A stretch of DNA of 64,000 bases from Siphonodentalium dalli (Eukaryota; Mollusca; Scaphopoda; Gadilida; Siphonodentaliidae), in the NCBI GenBank assembly GCA_032622095.1, contig CP136062.1, positions 158,652,875 to 158,716,874 on the forward strand, written 5' to 3'. Positions 18,701-32,830 of this stretch are shown here, in pieces (the first letter of the stretch is position 1; the number at the start of each line of letters is the position of its first letter). The position numbers and the translations under genes were made by a program. The notes below the pieces were generated by a model. That model was not told the origin of the DNA. It saw nothing but the letters and a program-made list of their open reading frames with translations, and ran no database searches.

Positions 18701-21346
18701 TATCATATTACGATATAATGCTATAGGGGATATCATATTACGGTATAATGCTATAGGAGATATCATATTACGGTATAATGCTATAGGAGATATCATATTA
18801 CGGTATAATGCTATAGAAGATATCATATTACGGTATAATGCTATACAAGATATCATATTACAGTATAATGATATAGGAGATATCATATTACGATATAATG
18901 CTATAGGGGATATCATATTACGGTATAATGCTATAGGAGATATCATATTACGGTTTAATGCTATAGAAGATATCATATTACGGTATAATGCTATAGGAGA
19001 TATCATATTACGGTATAATGCTATAGGAGATATCATATTACGGTATAATGCTATATGAGATATCATATTACGGTATAATGCTATACGAGATATCATATTA
19101 CGGTATAATGCTATACGAGATATCATATTACGGTATATTGCTATAGGAGATATCATATTACGGTATAATGTTATAGGAGATATCATATTACGGTATAATG
19201 CTATAGGAGATATCATACTACGGTATAATGCTATAGGAGATATCATATTACGGTATAATGCTATACGAGATATACTATTACGGTATAATGCTATATGAGA
19301 TATCATATTACGGTATAATGCTATAGGAGATATCATATTACAGTATAATGCTATAGGAGATATCATATTACGGTATACTGCTATAGGAGATATCATATTA
19401 CGGTATACTGCTATAGGAGATAACATATTACGGTATAATGCTATAGGAGATATCATATTACGGTTTAATGCTATACGAGATATCATATTACGGTATAATG
19501 CTATAGGAGATATCATATTACGGTATAATGCTATTGGAGATATCATATTACGATATAATGCTATAGGAGATATCATATTACGGTATAATGCTATAGGAGA
19601 TATCATATTACGGTATAATGCTATAGGATATATCATATTACAGTATAATGCTATACGAGATATCATATTACGGTATAATGCTATACGAGATATCATATTA
19701 CGGTATAATGCTATACGAGATATCATATTACAGTATGATGCTATACGAGATATCATATTACAGTATAATGCTATACGAGATATCATATTACGGTATAATG
19801 CTATAGGAGATATCATATTGCGGTATAATGCTATAGGAGATATCATATTACAGTATAATGCTATACGAGATATCATATTACGGTATAATGCTATAGGAGA
19901 TATCATATTACGGTATAATGCTATAGGAGATATCATATTACAGTATAATGCTTTACGATATATCATATTACGGTTTAATGCTATAGGAGATATCATATTA
20001 CGGTATAATGCTATAGGAGATATCATATTACGGTATAATGCTATACGAGATATCATATTACGGTATAATGCTATAGAAGATATCATATTATGGTATAATG
20101 CTATAGGAGATATCATATTACGGTATAATGCTATAGGAGATATCATATTACGGTATAATGCTATAGGAGATATCATATTACGGTATAATGCTATAGGAGA
20201 TATCATATTACGGTATAATGCTATAGGAGATATCATATTACGGTATAATGCTATATGAGATATCATATTATGGTATAATGCTATAGGAGATATCATATTA
20301 CAGTATAATGCTATACGAGATATCATATTACGGTATAATGCTATACGAGATATCATATTACGGTTTAATGCTATAGGAGATATCATATTACAGTTTAATG
20401 CTATACGAGATATCATATTACGGTATAATGCTATAGAAGATATCATATTACGGTTTAATGCTATAGGAGATATCATATTACGGTATAATGTTAAAGGAGA
20501 TATCATATTACGGTATAATGCTATAGGAGATATCATATTACGGTATAATGTTATAGGAGATATCATATTACGGTATAATGCTATAGGAGATATCATATTA
20601 CGGTATAATGCTATAGGAGATATCATATTACGGTATAATGCTATACGAGATATTATATTACGGTATAATGCTATATGAGATATCATATTACGGTATAATG
20701 CTATAGGAGATATCATATTACAGTATAATGCTATAGGAGATATCATATTACGGTATACTACTATAGGAGATATCATATTACGGTATACTGCTATAGGAGA
20801 TAACATATTACGGTATAATGCTGTAGGAGATATCATATTACGGTTTAATGCTATACGAGATATCATATTACGGTATAATGCTATAGGAGATATCATATTA
20901 CGGTATAATGCTATAGGAGATATCATATTACGATATAATGCTATAGGAGATATCATATTACGGTATAATGCTATAGGAGATATCATATTACGGTATAATG
21001 CTATAGGAGATATCATATTACGGTATAATGCTATAGGAGATATCATATTACGGTATAATGCTATAGGAGATATCATATTACGGTATAATGCTATATGAGA
21101 TATCATATTACGGTATAATGCTATACGAGAAAACATATCACGGTATAATGCTATACGAGATATCATATTACGGTATATTGCTATAGGAGATATCATATTA
21201 CGGTATAATGCTATAGGAGATATCATATTACGGTATAATGCTATAGGAGATATCATATTACGGTTTAATGCTATACGAGATATCATATTACGGTTTAATG
21301 CTATACGAGATATCATATTACGGTATAATGCTATAGAAGATATCAT
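8096..21346 (-). other. Repeat-derived open frame of 4,416 codons, probably not a gene
   Basis: The minus strand reads as a decapeptide repeat (MISPIALYRN and variants) without a stop for 13.25 kb. It begins at an ATG next to a 1-bp deletion near 21347 and ends at a TGA made by the variant TATCATG near 8097. In the consensus minus frame only 4 of 90 single substitutions create a stop (unit positions 23 and 27), so a long open frame is expected by chance. Most recurrent variants change the amino acid (P to R, S, H or C; R to C or H; Y to N; A to V, S or T). Only two common ones (unit positions 8 and 23) are silent. No unique N-terminal or C-terminal sequence, splice signals or promoter are seen. 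I infer non-coding satellite. Confidence 0.85.
13501..16320. repeat. Higher-order segment of the satellite, copy 2
   Basis: Partner of 6901-9720 at an offset of 6,600 bp. After 16320 the offset becomes 6,660 because two extra 30-bp units are present at 16321-16380. This is a direct trace of unit gain or loss by unequal exchange or replication slippage. Confidence 0.85.
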
Positions 21347-24300
21347 ATACGGTATAATGCTATAGGATATATCATATTACAGTATAATGCTATACGAGAT
21401 ATCATATTACGGTATAATGCTATACGAGATATCATATTACGGTATAATGCTATACGAGATATCATATTACGGTATAATGCTATAGGAGATATCATATTAC
21501 GGTATAATGCTATAGAAGATATCATATTACGGTATAATGCTATACAAGATATCATATTACAGTATAATGCTATAGGAGATATCATATTACGATATAATGC
21601 TATAGGGGATATCATATTACGGTATAATGCTATAGGAGATATCATATTACGGTATAATGCTATAGGAGATATCATATTACGGTATAATGCTATAGAAGAT
21701 ATCATATTACGGTATAATGCTATACAAGATATCATATTACAGTATAATGCTATAGGAGATATCATATTACGATATAATGATATAGGGGATATCATATTAC
21801 GGTATAATGCTATAGGAGATATCATATTACGGTTTAATGCTATAGAAGATATCATATTACGGTATAATGCTATAGGAGATATCATATTACGGTATAATTG
21901 CTATAGGAGATATCATATTACGGTATAATGCTATATGAGATATCATATTACGGTATAATGCTATACGAGATATCATATTACGGTATAATGCTATACGAGA
22001 TATCATATTACGGTATATTGCTATAGGAGATATCATATTACGGTATAATGTTATAGGAGATATCATATTACGGTATAATGCTATAGGAGATATCATACTA
22101 CGGTATAATGCTATAGGAGATATCATATTACGGTATAATGCTATACGAGATATACTATTACGGTATAATGCTATATGAGATATCATATTACGGTATAATG
22201 CTATAGGAGATATCATATTACAGTATAATGCTATAGGAGATATCATATTACGGTATACTGCTATAGGAGATATCATATTACGGTATACTGCTATAGGAGA
22301 TAACATATTACGGTATAATGCTATAGGAGATATCATATTACGGTTTAATGCTATACGAGATATCATATTACGGTATAATGCTATAGGAGATATCATATTA
22401 CGGTATAATGCTATAGGAGATATCATATTACGGTATAATGCTATAGGAGATATCATATTACGATATAATGCTATAGGAGATATCATATTACGGTATAATG
22501 CTATAGGATATATCATATTACAGTATAATGCTATACGAGATATCATATTACGGTATAATGCTATACGAGATATCATATTACGGTATAATGCTATACGAGA
22601 TATCATATTACGGTATAATGCTATAGGAGATATCATATTACGGTATAATGCTATAGAAGATATCATATTACGGTATACATGCTATACAAGATATCATATT
22701 ACAGTATAATGCTATAGGAGATATCATATTACGGTATAATGCTATAGGGGATATCATATTACGGTATAATGCTATAGGAGATATCATATTACGGTATAAT
22801 GCTATACGAGATATCATATTACGGTATAATGCTATACGAGATATCATATTACGGTATAATGCTATAGGAGATATCATATTACGGTATAATGATATAGGAG
22901 ATATCATATTACGGTATAATGCTATAGGAGATATCATATTACGGTATAATGCTATAGGAGATATCATATTACGGTATAATGCTATTGGAGATATCATATT
23001 ACGGTATAATGCTATAGGAGATATCATATTACGGTATAATGCTATAGGAGATATCATATTACGGTATAATGCTATAGGAGATATCATATTACGGTATAAT
23101 GCTATAGGAGATATCATATTACGGTATAATGCTATAGGAGATATCATATTACGGTATAATGCTATAGGAGATATCATATTACGGTATAATGCTATAGAAG
23201 ATATCATATTACAGTATGATGCTATACGAGATATCATATTACAGTATAATGCTATACGAGATATCATATTACGGTATAATGCTATAGGAGATATCATATT
23301 GCGGTATAATGCTATAGGAGATATCATATTACAGTATAATGCTATACGAGATATCATATTACGGTATAATGCTATAGGAGATATAATATTACGGTATAAT
23401 GCTATAGGAGATATCATATTACAGTATAATGCTATACGATATATCATATTACGGTTTAATGCTATAGGAGATATCATATTACGGTATAATGCTATAGGAG
23501 ATATCATATTACGGTATAATGCTATACGAGATATCATATTACGGTATAATGCTATAGAAGATATCATATTATGGTATAATGCTATAGGAGATATCATATT
23601 ACGGTATAATGCTATAGGAGATATCATATTACGGTATAATGCTATAGGAGATATCATAATACGGTATAATGCTATAGGAGATATCATATTACGGTATAAT
23701 GCTATAGGAGATATCATATTACGGTATAATGCTATATGAGATATCATATTATGGTATAATGCTATAGGAGATATCATATTACAGTATAATGCTATACGAG
23801 ATATCATATTACGGTATAATGCTATACGAGATATCATATTACGGTTTAATGCTATAGGAGATATCATATTACAGTTTAATGCTATACGAGATATCATATT
23901 ACGGTATAATGCTATAGAAGATATCATATTACGGTTTAATGCTATAGGAGATATCATATTACGGTATAATGTTATAGGAGATATCATATTACGGTATAAT
24001 GCTATAGGAGATATCATGTTACGGTATAATGTTATAGGAGATATCATATTACGGTATAATGCTATAGGAGATATCATATTACGGTATAATGCTATAGGAG
24101 ATATCATATTACGGTATAATGCTATACGAGATATCATATTACGGTATAATGCTATATGAGATATCATATTACGGTATAATGCTATAGGAGATATCATATT
24201 ACAGTATAATGCTATAGGAGATATCATATTACGGTATACTGCTATAGGAGATATCATATTACGGTATACTGCTATAGGAGATAACATATTACGGTATAAT

Positions 24301-27300
24301 GCTGTAGGAGATATCATATTACGGTTTATAATGCTATACGAGATATCATATTACGGTATAATGCTATAGGAGATATCATATTACGGTATAATGCTATAGG
24401 AGATATCATATTACGATATAATGCTATAGGAGATATCATATTACGGTATAATGCTATAGGAGATATCATATTACGATATAATGCTATAGGAGATATCATA
24501 TTACGGTATAATGCTATAGGAGATATCATATTACGATATAATGCTATAGGAGATATCATATTACGGTATAATGCTATAGGAGATATCATATTACGGTATA
24601 ATGCTATACGAGATAACATATTACGGTATAATGCTATATGAGATATCATATTACGTATAATGCTATAGGAGATATCATATTACGGTATAATGCTATACGA
24701 GATATCATATTACGGTATAATGCTATAGGGAGATATCATATTACGGTATAATGCTATACGAGATATCATATTACGGTATAATGCTATAGGAGATATCATA
24801 TTACGGTATAATGCTATAGGAGATATCATATTACGGTATAATGCTATAGGAGATATCATATTACGGTTCAATGCTATACGAGATATCATATTACGGTTTA
24901 ATGCTATACGAGATATCATATTACGGTATAATGCTATAGAAGATATCATATTACGGTATAATGCTATAGGATATATCATATTACAGTATAATGCTATACG
25001 AGATATCATATTACGGTATAATGCTATACGAGATATCATATTACGGTATAATGCAATAGGAGATATCATATTACGGTATAATGCTATACGAGATATCATA
25101 TTACGGTATAATGCTATAGGAGATATCATATTACGGTATAATGCTATACAAGATATCATATTACGGTATAATGCTATAGAAGATATCATATTACGGTATA
25201 ATGCTATAGGGGATATCATATTACGGTATAATGCTATAGGAGATATCATATTACGGTATAATGCTATTGGAGATATCATATTACGGTATAATGCTATAGG
25301 AGATATCATATTACGGTATAATGCTATAGGAGATATCATATTACGGTATAATGCTATAGGAGATATCATATTACGGTATAATGCTATAGGAGATATCATA
25401 TTACGGTATAATGCTATAGGAGATATCATATTACGGTATAATGCTATAGGAGATATCATATTACGGTATAATGCTATAGAAGATATCATATTACAGTATG
25501 ATGCTATACGAGATATCATATTACAGTATAATGCTATACGAGATATCATATTACGGTATAATGCTATAGGAGATATCATATTACGGTATAATGCTATAGG
25601 AGATATCATATTACAGTATAATGCTATACGAGATATCATATTACGGTATAATGCTATAGGAGATATCATATTACGGTATAATGCTATAGGAGATATCATG
25701 TTACAGTATAATGCTATACGATATATCATATTACGGTTTAATACTATAGGAGATATCATATTACAGTATAATGCTATACGAGATATCATATTACGGTTTA
25801 ATGCTATACGAGATATCATATTACGGTATAATGCTATAGGAGATATCATATTACGGTATAATGCTATAGGAGATATCATATTACGATATAATGCTATAGG
25901 AGATATCATATTACGGTATAATGCTATAGGAGATATCATATTACGGTATAATGCTATACGAGATATCATATTACGGTATAATGCTATAGAAGATATCATA
26001 TTATGGTATAATGCTATAGGAGATATCATATTACGGTATAATGCTATAGGAGATATCATATTACGGTATAATGCTATAGGAGATATCATATTACGGTATA
26101 ATGCTATATGAGATATCATATTACGGTATAATGCTATAGGAGATATCATATTACGGTATAATGCTATATGAGATATCATATTATGGTATAATGCTATAGG
26201 AGATATCATATTACAGTATAATGCTATACGAGATATCATATTACGGTATAATGCTATAGGATATATCATATTACGGTATAATGCTATAGGAGATATCATT
26301 TTACGGTTTAATGCTATAGGAGATATCATATTACGGTATAATGCTATAGAAGATATCATATTACGGTTTAATGCTATAGGAGATATCATATACGGTTTAA
26401 TGCTATAGGAGATATCATATTACGGTTTAATGCTATAGGAGATATCATATTACGGTATAATACTATCAGAAGATATCATATTACGGTTTAATGCTATAGG
26501 AGATATCATATTACGGTATAATGCTATACGAGATATCATATTACGGTATAATGTTATAGGAGATATCATATTACGTATAATGCTATAGGAGATATCATAT
26601 TACAGTATAATGCTATAGGAGATATCATATTACGGTATACTGCTATACGAGATATCATATTACGGTATACTGCTATAGGAGATAACATATTACGGTATAA
26701 TGCTATAGGAGATATCATATTACGGTTTAATGCTATACGAGATATCATATTACGGTATAATGCTATAGGAGATATCATATTACGGTATAATGCTATAGGA
26801 GATATCATATTACGATATAATGCTATAGGAGATATCATATTACGGTATAATGCTATAGGAGATATCATATTACGGTATAATGCTATAGGAGGTATCATAT
26901 TACGGTATAATGCTATAGGAGATATCATATTACGGTATAATGCTATAGGAGATATCATATTACGGTATAATGCTATATGAGATATCATATTACGGTATAA
27001 TGCTATACGAGATATCATATTACGGTATAATGCTATACGAGATATCATATTACGGTATATTGCTATAGGAGATATCATATTACGGTATAATGCTATAGGA
27101 GATATCATATTAACGGTATAATGCTATAGGAGATATCATATTACGGTTTAATGCTATACGAGATATCATATTACGGTTTAATGCTATACGAGATATCATA
27201 TTACGGTATAATGCTATAGAAGATATCATATTACGGTATAATGCTATAGGATATATCATATTACAGTATAATGCTATACGAGATATCATATTACGGTATA

Positions 27301-30300
27301 ATGCTATACGAGATATCATATTACGGTATAATGCTATACGAGATATCATATTACGGTATAATGCTATAGGAGATATCATATTACGGTATAATGCTATAGA
27401 AGATATCATATTACGGTATAATGCTATACAAGATATCATATTACAGTATAATGCTATACAAGATATCATATTACGGTATAATGCTATAGGAGATATCATA
27501 TTACGGTATAATGCTATAGGAGATATCATATTACGGTATAATGCTATACGAGATATCATATTACGGTTTAATGCCATACGAGATATCATATTACGGTTTA
27601 ATGCTATAGAAGATATCATATTACGGTATAATGCTATAGGAGATATCATATTACGGTATAATGCTATAGGAGATATCATATTACGGTATAATGCTATACG
27701 AGATATCATATTACGGTTTAATGCTATACGAGATATCATATTACGGTTTAATGCTATACGAGATATCATATTACGGTATAATGCTATAGAAGATATCATA
27801 TTACGGTATAATGCTATAGGAGATATCATATTACGGTATAATGCTATACGAGATATCATATTACGGTATAATGCTATAGGAGATATCATATTACGGTATA
27901 ATGCTATACGAGATATCATATTACGGTATAATGCTATAGAAGATATCATATTACGGTATAACGCTATAGGAGATATCATATTACGGTATAATGCTATAGG
28001 AGATATCATATTATGGTATAATGATATAGGAGATATCATATTACGGTATAATGATATAGGAGATATCATATTACGGTATAATGCTATAGGAGATATCATA
28101 TTACGGTATACTGCTATAGGAGATATCATATTACGGTATAATGCTATTGGATATATCATATTACAGTATAAAGCTATACGAGATATCATATTACGGTATA
28201 ATGCTATACGAGATATTCATATTACGGTATAATGCTATAGGAGATATCATATTACGGTATAATGCTATAGAAGATATCATATTACGGTATAATGCTATAC
28301 AAGATATAATATTACAGTATAATGATATAGGAGATATCATATTACGGTATAATGCTATAGGGGATATCATTACGGTATAATGCTATAGGAGATATCATAT
28401 TACGGTATAATGCTATAGGAGATATCATATTACGGTATAATTCTATACGAGATATCATATTACGGTATAATGCTATAGGAGATATCATATTACGGTATAA
28501 TGCTATTGCAGATATCATATTAAGGTATAATGCTATACGAGATATCATATTACGGTATAATGTTATAGGAGATATCATATTACGGTATAATGCTATAGGA
28601 GATATCATATTACGGTATAATGCTATAGGAGATATCATATTACGGTATAATGCTATAGGAGATATCATATTACGGTATAATGCTATACGAGATATCATAT
28701 TACGGTATAATGCTATAGGAGATATCATATTACGGTATAATGCTATACGAGATATCATATTACGGTATAATGCTATAGGAGATATCATATTACGGTATAA
28801 TGCTATAGGAGATATCATATTACGGTATAATGCTATAGGAGATATCATATTACGGTATAATGCTATAGGAGATATCATATTACGGTATAATGCTATACGA
28901 GATATCATATTACGGTATAATGCTATAGGATATATCATATTACGGTATAATGCTATACGAGATATCATATTACGGTAAAAATGCTATAGAAGATATCATA
29001 TTACGGTATAATGCTATAGGAGATATCATATTACGGTATAATGCTATACGAGATATATTACGGTTTAATGCTATACGAGATATCATATTACGGTATAATG
29101 CTATACGAGATATCATATTATGGTATAATGCTATAGGAGATATCATATTACGTTTAATGCTATAGGAGATATCATATTACGGTATACTGCTATAGGAGAT
29201 ATCATATTACGGTATACTGCTATAGGAGATAACATATTACGGTATAATGCTATAGGAGATATCATATTACGGTTTAATGCTATACGAGATATCATATTAC
29301 GGTATAATGCTATAGGAGATATCATATTACGGTATAATGCTATAGGAGATATCATATTACGGTATAATGCTATAGGAGATATCATATTACGGTATAATGC
29401 TATAGGAGATATCATATTACGGTATAATGCTAAAGGAGATATCATATTACGGTATAATGCTAAAGGAGATATCATATTACGGTATAATGCTATAGGAGAT
29501 ATCATATTATGGTATAATGCTATAGGAGATATCATATTACGGTATAATGCTATATGAGATATCATATTACGGTATAATGCTATAACGAGATATCATATTA
29601 CGGTATAATGCTATACGAGATATCATATTACGGTATAATGCTATAGGAGATATCATATTACGGTATATTGCTATAGGAGATATCATATTACGGTATAATG
29701 CTATAGGAGATATCATATTACGGTTTAATGCTATACGAGATATCATATTACGGTTTAATGCTATAGAAGATATCATATACAGTATAATGCTATAGGAGAT
29801 ATCATATTACGGTATAATGCTATACGAGATATCATATTACGGTTTAATGCTATACGAGATATCATATTACGGTTTAATGCTATACGAGATATCATATTAC
29901 GGTATAATGCTATAGAAGATATCATATTACGGTATAATGCTATAGGAGATATCATATTACGGTATAATGCTATACGAGATATCATATTACGGTATAATGC
30001 TATAGAAGATATCATATTACGGTATAACGCTATAGGAGATATCATATTACGGTATAATGCTATAGGAGATATCATATTATGGTATAATGATATAGGAGAT
30101 ATCATATTACGGTATAATGATATAGGAGATATCATATTACGGTATAATGCTATAGGAGATATCATATTACGGTATACTGCTATAGGAGATATCATATTAC
30201 GGTATAATGCTATTGGATATATCATATTACAGTATAATGCTATACGATATATCATATTACGGTATAATGCTATACGAGATATCATATTACGGTATAATGC

Positions 30301-31691
30301 TATAGGAGATATCATATTACGGTATAATGCTATAGAAGATATCATATTACGGTATAATGCTATACAAGATATCATATTACAGTATAATGATATAGGAGAT
30401 ATCATATTACGGTATAATGCTATAGGGGATATCATTACGGTATAATGCTATAGGAGATATCATATTACGGTATAATGCTATAGGAGATATCATATTACGG
30501 TATAATGCTATACGAGATATCATATTACGGTATAATGCTATAGGAGATATCATATTACGGTATAATGCTATTGGAGATATCATATTAAGGTATAATGCTA
30601 TACGAGATATCATATTACGGTATAATGTTATAGGAGATATCATATTACGGTATAATGCTATAGGAGATATCATATTACGGTATAATGCTATAGGAGATAT
30701 CATATTACGGTATAATGCTATAGGAGATATCATATTACGGTATAATGCTATACGAGATATCATATTACGGTATAATGCTATAGGAGATATCATATTACGG
30801 TATAATGCTATACGAGATATCATATTACGGTATAATGCTATAGGAGATATCATATTACGGTGTAATACTATAGGAGATATCATATTACGGTATAATGCTA
30901 TACGAGATATCATATTACGGTATAATGCTATAGGATATATCATATTACGGTATAATGCTATACGAGATATCATATTACGGTATAATGCTATAGAAGATAT
31001 CATATTACGGTATAATGCTATAGGAGATATCATATTACGGTATAATGCTATACGAGATATATTACGGTTTAATGCTATACGAGATATCATATTACGGTAT
31101 AATGCTATACGAGATATCATATTATGGTATAATGCTATAGGAGATATCATATTACGGTTTAATGCTATAGGAGATATCATATTACGGTATACTGCTATAG
31201 GAGATATCATATTACGGTATACTGCTATAGGAGATAACATATTACGGTATAATGCTATAGGAGATATCATATTACGGTTTAATGCTATACGAGATATCAT
31301 ATTACGGTATAATGCTATAGGAGATATCATATTACGGTATAATGCTATAGGAGATATCATATTACGGTATAATGCTATAGGAGATATCATATTACGGTAT
31401 AATGCTATAGGAGATATCATATTACGGTATAATGCTATAGGAGATATCATATTAAGGTATAATGCTATAGGAGATATCATATTACGGTATAATGCTATAG
31501 GAGATATCATATTACGGTATAATGATATATGAGATATCATATTACGGTATAATGCTATACGAGATATCATATTACGGTATAATGCTATAGAAGATATCAT
31601 ATTACGGTATAATGCTATAGGATATATCATATTACAGTATAATGCTATACGAGATATCATATTACGGTATAATGCTATACGAGATATCATA
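21347..31691. repeat. Indel-bearing part of the 30-bp satellite
   Basis: From about 21347 the array loses its strict 30-bp register. Small indels occur near 21347 (-1), 21898 (+1), 22677 (+1), 24328 (+2), 24655 (-1), 24728 (+1), 26390 (-1), 27112 (+1), 28215 (+1), 28370 (-2), 29055 (several bases) and 30435 (-2). Two blocks at roughly 27.7-29.3 kb and 29.8-31.3 kb share several of these indels at an offset of about 2.07 kb, so they were duplicated after the indels arose. Every reading frame is broken here. Confidence 0.85.
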
Positions 31692-31791
31692 NNNNNNNNN
31701 NNNNNNNNNNNNNNNNNNNNNNNNNNNNNNNNNNNNNNNNNNNNNNNNNNNNNNNNNNNNNNNNNNNNNNNNNNNNNNNNNNNNNNNNNNN
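31692..31791. other. Assembly gap (100 N)
   Basis: Exactly 100 N follow the last satellite unit. A round 100-N run usually means a scaffold join of unknown true size, so the satellite may extend much further and its link to the sequence on the right is not proven by this sequence. Confidence 0.99.
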
Positions 31792-32345
31792 GAAGAAAAT
31801 TAGATTATTTCTCCCAATTGGAACATTGGGCCCCATTCTGAGTAGCTTTTAGAACTGTTTCTAGTTGCAAGATATTCAATGAAGAGAAAATTAGGTTATT
31901 TCTCCCAATTGGAACATTGGCCCCGGCCGTTCTGAGTAGCTTTTATAACAGTTTCTAGTTGCAAGATATTCAATGAAGGAAATTAGGTTATTTCTCCCAA
32001 TTGGTCAGCTCTGAGTAGCTCTTATGATACGCGCTTGTTCCAAGATATTCAATGTGAAGGATAGTAGATTTAGTTTCCCCAATTGATAACATTGCACGAC
32101 CCCACTCCTAGTAACTTTTATGACGTCCGAGCATCAGTAGATTCTGAGTACCTCTTATGATGCGCGGGCGCCAGTAGATGAGTACCTCTTAAGGACATCA
32201 ATATTATCAATATTTGGACCCGCTCTGGTGAGTGCCAACAGAATCATATAAGATCTTGTGAAATCCCGCGAGATTTGATCATCCTCATCGTTAATGAAGC
32301 AGAATAAAATCAGTGCAAATTATTTTTCGGCTGGTTTGATGCTTT
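31792..32345. repeat. Dispersed repeat family A, copy 1, with ~90-bp subrepeats
   Basis: Three to four diverged subrepeats of 85-95 bp start near 31792, 31880, 31975 and 32056. Each contains GATATTCAATGAAG and TTTCTCCCAATTGG. They are followed by a block (about 32165-32340) with GTGAAATCCCGCGAGATTTG and CATCCTCATCGTTAATGA. The same two blocks recur at 33.27-34.02, 34.54-34.88, 36.9-38.95 and 38.96-39.32 kb, defining family A. No coding capacity is seen and the class of element is unknown. The left part is cut by the gap. Confidence 0.75.
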
Positions 32346-32377
32346 TATATGGAACTTGATTTAAATCCAATTTGGAC

Positions 32378-32395
32378 AAAAAAAAAAAAAAAAAA
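32378..32395. repeat. A-homopolymer run
   Basis: Eighteen consecutive A residues. It sits between family A copy 1 and the next dispersed repeat and could mark the tail of a retroposed sequence, but no target duplication was identified. Confidence 0.9.
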
Positions 32396-32502
32396 GGAAT
32401 TAAATTTCTCCGTCCATCTGTCGTCTGTAGACACAAATTTGTCCAGAGTTTTTCTCAGTCGTTTTTTAATCATTTTCTGTTAAACTTGGCACAGACATCA
32501 AC

Positions 32503-32830
32503 CACCATGGGAACCTGTGCACCTGCGATTATGACATCTGTTGGACTTTTTTTGGTCGAGTTATCCCCATTTTTCGACTTAGAATTTTTTTTGCAACATG
32601 CATAATTTTGTCCGAGCTTTTATTCCTACATTTGTATGTCAATGTTTTTGAAACTTTGAAAATATTTAGTGCCATGGGAACCTATGCACCTGCGATTATG
32701 ACATCTGTCCGACTTTTTGTGTGGAGTTATTGCCCTTTTTCGACAGAACATTTCGCAACATGCGTAATTTTGTCCGAGCTTTTATTCCTACATTTTTCGG
32801 TCAATAGATTTAGGATTATAGTTAGGGGGT
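32503..32830. repeat. Two diverged copies of a 167-bp repeat
   Basis: CCATGGGAACC at 32505 recurs at 32672, followed in both by GCACCTGCGATTATGACATC and a block with TTTTGTCCGAGCTTTTATTC. The TTTTTCGACTTAG phrase is shared with the repeat at 36.4-36.8 kb, so the two are related dispersed sequences. Short open frames here are in the repeat and look incidental. Confidence 0.7.

Larger units (their letters stand above)
1..31691. repeat. 30-bp satellite array, about 1,056 units
   Basis: A head-to-tail array with a 30-bp period, continuing off the left edge and stopping at the scaffold gap. The consensus unit (for example positions 1-30) is AT-rich and contains GATATC (an EcoRV site), an imperfect palindrome around TTACGG, and TATAATG. 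Recurrent variants fall at unit positions 6-8 (AGGAGA, ACGAGA, AGAAGA, ATGAGA, ACAAGA) and 21-25 (CGGTAT, CAGTAT, TGGTAT, CGATAT, CGGTTT). Because 30 is a multiple of three, each strand has exactly one stop-free frame in the consensus unit. Size and uniformity suggest heterochromatic satellite; a centromeric or pericentromeric location is possible but not shown by the sequence. Confidence 0.98.

Noticed and set aside
708..26111. Plus-strand open frames of 116-286 codons reading RYNAIGDIIL-type repeats
   Set aside because: They are the single stop-free plus frame of the 30-bp unit and end wherever the variant ATGAGA (TGA in frame) occurs. No independent evidence of coding.
21343..31690. Minus-strand frames of 69-559 codons in the right part of the satellite
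   Set aside because: They are the same decapeptide frame cut into pieces by 1-3-bp indels; starts and stops coincide with the indels.
1..31691. CRISPR array
   Set aside because: Units are contiguous 30-mers without distinct spacers, and the surrounding DNA is eukaryotic in character.
1..31691. TATAATG in each unit as a bacterial -10 promoter box
   Set aside because: It is a consequence of AT-rich satellite sequence; no -35 partner, genes or prokaryotic context.
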